Positions 6,315 through 8,015 of a stretch of 8,015 bases of DNA are shown here, piece after piece. Position 1 is the stretch's first letter. Every line of letters starts with the position of its first letter. The translations under genes were made by a program, and so were the position numbers. The notes beneath the pieces were generated by a model. The model was given only the letters and a program-made list of their open reading frames with translations, did no database searches and was not told the origin of the DNA. Source of the DNA: Caldiserica bacterium UBA4822 (GTDB taxonomy: Bacteria; Caldisericota; Caldisericia; Cryosericales; Cryosericaceae); NCBI GenBank assembly GCA_002402295.1, contig DHFO01000065.1:1-8015 (forward strand), given 5' to 3'.

Positions 6315-6587
6315 ATGATGCGTATAGATGCTCACGGACAACGGGTAACTGAAGAAGAGCTGGCCGCAGTTGTTGCTGCCGCTCTCGCAGTTCAGCAGCA
6401 GGGCGGTAGTCAGAGCGGCTCTGGTGGGTTGAGCGTTGTCCCGACAGATGAGGCGCTTGCTGCTCTGGTGGGGGCCGTGGCCGCGGCTGGAACACGATTT
6501 GGTGCGTCGGGACCGCCCGTTCCACGGACGAGTTCTGCATGGAGAAGGGTGACGTACGAGCAGTCAGTGCGGCCCCGCTGGCGCTAA
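6315..6587 (+). CDS. Small Ala-rich subunit of the decarboxylase (MmdD/E- or AccE-epsilon-like), tentative
   Basis: The protein has 90 residues and starts at ATG 6315, nine bases after the carboxyltransferase stop. AGGAG at 6304-6308 overlaps that stop, with a six-base spacer; an in-frame TTG at 6309 is less likely. No membrane segment is evident. It holds two similar Ala-rich helices, at residues 12-26 (TEEELAAVVAAALAV) and 44-58 (TDEALAALVGAVAAA), joined by a Gly/Ser/Gln-rich linker. It ends in a basic, aromatic tail (SSAWRRVTYEQSVRPRWR). The T-x-E-x-LAA helix plus tryptophan tail recalls both the C-terminal part of OadG/MmdD/MmdE subunits and the epsilon subunit of actinobacterial acyl-CoA carboxylases. 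Its position between alpha and biotin-carrier genes is where the small subunits of such pumps are encoded. The function is inferred mainly from context. Confidence 0.6.
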   Translation: MMRIDAHGQRVTEEELAAVVAAALAVQQQGGSQSGSGGLSVVPTDEALAALVGAVAAAGTRFGASGPPVPRTSSAWRRVTYEQSVRPRWR

Positions 6588-6590
6588 CTG

Positions 6591-6597
6591 AAGGAGG
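6591..6597 (+). promoter_or_regulatory. Ribosome binding site deciding the biotin-carrier start
   Basis: AAGGAGG, four bases upstream of ATG 6602, supports this start over the in-frame ATG at 6539. The upstream ATG would overlap the preceding gene by about 49 bases and add 21 residues with no family counterpart. Confidence 0.8.
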
Positions 6598-6601
6598 ATT
6601 A

Positions 6602-7018
6602 ATGAAGAAATTCAGAATTCGCGTAAATGACAAGGTCTTCGATGTGGAGGTAGAAGAGGTTGTGGGTGAAGTACCCACGGTATCGACACCTTCTGTGACT
6701 CCACAGCCGGTCACAGCGCCTCGTGCGCCCGCGCCCACGCCGACACCTGTTGCCGTGCCGAAGCCGATATCGCCGGCACCTGCTCCAGGACCCGGGCCGG
6801 CTGGAACGGGGGCAGTCAAATCCCCTCTTCCAGGCAAAGTGCTGAAGGTTGTCGCGACCCCGGGGCGTCCGTACAAGAAAGGTGACACGCTGGTTGTCAT
6901 CGAAGCGATGAAGATGGAGAATGAGATCGTGGCTCCTCGAGACTGCACGGTCGAGGAGGTCCTGGTTGAGGCCAACCAGACTGTTAAAACGGGAGACGTT
7001 TTACTCAAGCTGGCCTGA
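6602..7018 (+). CDS. mmdC: Biotin carboxyl carrier subunit of the decarboxylase (gamma subunit)
   Basis: The protein has 138 residues. The N-terminal segment MKKFRIRVNDKVFDVEVEEV is typical of MmdC and related carriers. A Pro/Ala-rich flexible linker spans about residues 27-70, letting the biotin arm swing between active sites. The biotinyl domain runs from about 72 to 138, starting VKSPLPGKVLKV, and contains the biotinylation motif EAMKMEN with target lysine K104; it ends TGDVLLKLA. The carrier accepts CO2 from the carboxyltransferase and delivers it to the membrane beta subunit. The gene begins 14 bases after the small-subunit stop. Acetyl-CoA carboxylase carriers (AccB) share the biotinyl domain, but the neighbours and N-terminus favour a decarboxylase carrier. 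A biotin protein ligase must be encoded elsewhere. Confidence 0.92.
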   Translation: MKKFRIRVNDKVFDVEVEEVVGEVPTVSTPSVTPQPVTAPRAPAPTPTPVAVPKPISPAPAPGPGPAGTGAVKSPLPGKVLKVVATPGRPYKKGDTLVVIEAMKMENEIVAPRDCTVEEVLVEANQTVKTGDVLLKLA

Positions 7019-7137
7019 TGGGAAAGTAGGGACGCTCGTGTTCAGGATCGGAGGCAACACCCATCGGTACCGCGGTAGAAGAGCACGGACAGCCCTGTGA
7101 GCTCCCAGTGAGTTCAGCAGGCGGAGTGGGGTGACGG
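7019..7137 (+). other. 119-base gap inside the decarboxylase operon
   Basis: This is the only long gap among otherwise tightly packed decarboxylase genes. It contains the 10-base palindrome TACCGCGGTA at 7068-7077 and a 5-bp inverted repeat (GTGTT at 7038-7042, AACAC at 7056-7060). No convincing promoter, terminator or coding frame was found; the short open stretches encode no recognisable protein. Confidence 0.5.
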
Positions 7138-8015
7138 GTGAGAGACCTGTTGGCTGGTGTTCAGGGAATGGCGGATTGGCCTGTATGGGTCATGTTTGTC
7201 GTCGGCCTGACACTCATCTGGCTGGCAGTGCGAAAGAAGTACGAACCAAATCTGCTGCTGCCCATGGGATTCGGGTGTTTGCTGGCCAACATCCCCCGAT
7301 CGTCCGCCGCGGGCGGGGGGTTCCTGGACATTCTGTTCAAGGCAGGCATTGCTAACGAGCTGTTTCCCATTCTGATCTTCGTCGGCGTTGGCGCCATGAT
7401 TGACTTCGGACCGCTGCTGCAGGATCCTGAGATGCTGTTCTTTGGAGCAGCGGCCCAACTAGGTATCTTCCTTACTATGATGGTCGCCCTTGTTGTAGGT
7501 CGGGTGCCAGGCGTGGAGGGTATCACGGGGCTTCGCAAGGCGGCTGCCATAGGTATGAGTGGCGCCGCTGACGGACCGACCTCGATCTATGTTGCGGCCA
7601 GGTTTGCGCCGGGGTTGCCTGGTCCTATTACAGTAGCTGCATACTCCTATATGGCACTTGTACCTATCATTCAACCGCCGGTTGTCCGCTGGTTGACAAC
7701 CCGTGACGAGCGCATGATTCGCATGAGGAATCCTGAACATGACGTTTCGCGAGCAGTCAAAGTCATATTCCCTATAGCAGTTACGCTGATTGCGGGAGTT
7801 CTGGCTCCCATGTCGGTGGCACTTGTCGGCAGTCTGATGTACGGCAATCTCCTTCGAGAATCAGGTGTCACTGAGAGGCTGTCAGCTATGGCGCAGAACG
7901 GACTGACGAGCCTGGTGATCATGGTTCTTGGAATCACTATTGGCTCGACAATGCAGGGCGAGAGCTTCCTGAACCTAACGACACTACTTATTCTCGGTAT
8001 GGGTCTGCTAGCTTT
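7138..8015 (+). CDS. mmdB: Sodium-pumping decarboxylase beta subunit (OadB/MmdB/GcdB family), 3' end outside window
   Basis: The frame is open for 292 codons to the window edge; family members are about 375-435 residues, so the C-terminus is missing. It is a multi-pass membrane protein that decarboxylates carboxybiotin and exports Na+. Diagnostic stretches are KKYEPNLLLPMGFGCLLANIP near 33-53, ILIFVGVGAMIDFGPLL near 78-94, SGAADGPTSIY at 141-151, YSYMALVPIIQPP near 169-181 and MYGNLLRESGVTERL near 234-248. Asp145 in the ADGPT motif matches the Asp203 I recall as essential for Na+ transport in Klebsiella OadB. GTG 7138 is the first possible start, because TGA at 7132-7134 is in frame. It is preceded by TGGGGTGA at 7127-7134, a fair ribosome site, and its N-terminal LLAGVQGM resembles family N-termini; ATG 7168 is the alternative. 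The later Na+-site residues lie beyond the window. Confidence 0.94.
   Translation, partial: MRDLLAGVQGMADWPVWVMFVVGLTLIWLAVRKKYEPNLLLPMGFGCLLANIPRSSAAGGGFLDILFKAGIANELFPILIFVGVGAMIDFGPLLQDPEMLFFGAAAQLGIFLTMMVALVVGRVPGVEGITGLRKAAAIGMSGAADGPTSIYVAARFAPGLPGPITVAAYSYMALVPIIQPPVVRWLTTRDERMIRMRNPEHDVSRAVKVIFPIAVTLIAGVLAPMSVALVGSLMYGNLLRESGVTERLSAMAQNGLTSLVIMVLGITIGSTMQGESFLNLTTLLILGMGLLA

Noticed and set aside
6539..6601. Longer biotin-carrier protein from ATG 6539
   Set aside because: It would overlap the preceding gene and add residues unlike any carrier. AAGGAGG precedes ATG 6602.
4758..7018. ATP-dependent propionyl- or acetyl-CoA carboxylase operon
   Set aside because: No biotin carboxylase gene is present in the window, and a Na+-pump beta subunit follows the biotin carrier, which fits a decarboxylase.
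7018..7110. Tiny reading frames in the gap after the biotin-carrier gene (TGATG overlap start and GTG 7038)
   Set aside because: The first encodes three residues. The second gives about 20 basic residues with no family resemblance and ends long before the beta gene.

Overview
The window reads as bacterial chromosome from a probably anaerobic organism of moderate GC (mid-50s % by eye). All seven supported genes lie on the + strand, mostly with strong GGAGG-type ribosome binding sites and tight spacing. Two features suggest anaerobic or fermentative metabolism: an iron-sulfur-rich flavin dehydrogenase pair, and a biotin-dependent, membrane-coupled acyl-CoA decarboxylase. The phylum cannot be fixed from this sequence alone. 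Nothing mobile, no CRISPR array and no tRNA or rRNA gene was seen.

Layout. (1) Bases 2-355 are the 3' end of a UvrD/PcrA-type helicase, with helicase motif VI and the C-terminal Tudor-like domain. (2) A candidate promoter at 390-417 precedes a two-gene unit at 465-1868, an NfeD-like membrane protein and an SPFH/band-7 (stomatin-like) protein, closed by a perfect 10-bp stem-loop at 1890-1917. (3) A candidate promoter at 1993-2020 precedes a pair overlapping by one base (2118-4624). It resembles the two halves of dihydropyrimidine dehydrogenase, PreT (Fe-S/FAD/NAD(P)H) and PreA (FMN barrel plus two 4Fe-4S clusters). (4) A third candidate promoter at 4681-4708, set within an inverted repeat, precedes a sodium-pump type acyl-CoA decarboxylase cluster: carboxyltransferase alpha (4758-6305), a small Ala-rich subunit (6315-6587), a biotin carrier (6602-7018) and, after a 119-base gap, the membrane beta subunit (7138 to the window edge, truncated).

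How they work together. In the decarboxylase, the alpha subunit should move the carboxyl group from an acyl-CoA (methylmalonyl-CoA is the best guess) to biotin on the carrier lysine. The beta subunit then decarboxylates carboxybiotin while exporting Na+. No biotin carboxylase gene is present in the window, which fits a decarboxylase better than an ATP-driven carboxylase. NfeD and SPFH proteins are a known membrane-scaffold pair. The PreT/PreA-like pair should form an electron-transferring flavoenzyme, but several residues that contact the pyrimidine or act in catalysis in mammalian dihydropyrimidine dehydrogenase are changed. Its substrate should therefore be treated as unknown. That altered pair, and its position directly ahead of the decarboxylase genes, is the most interesting content here.
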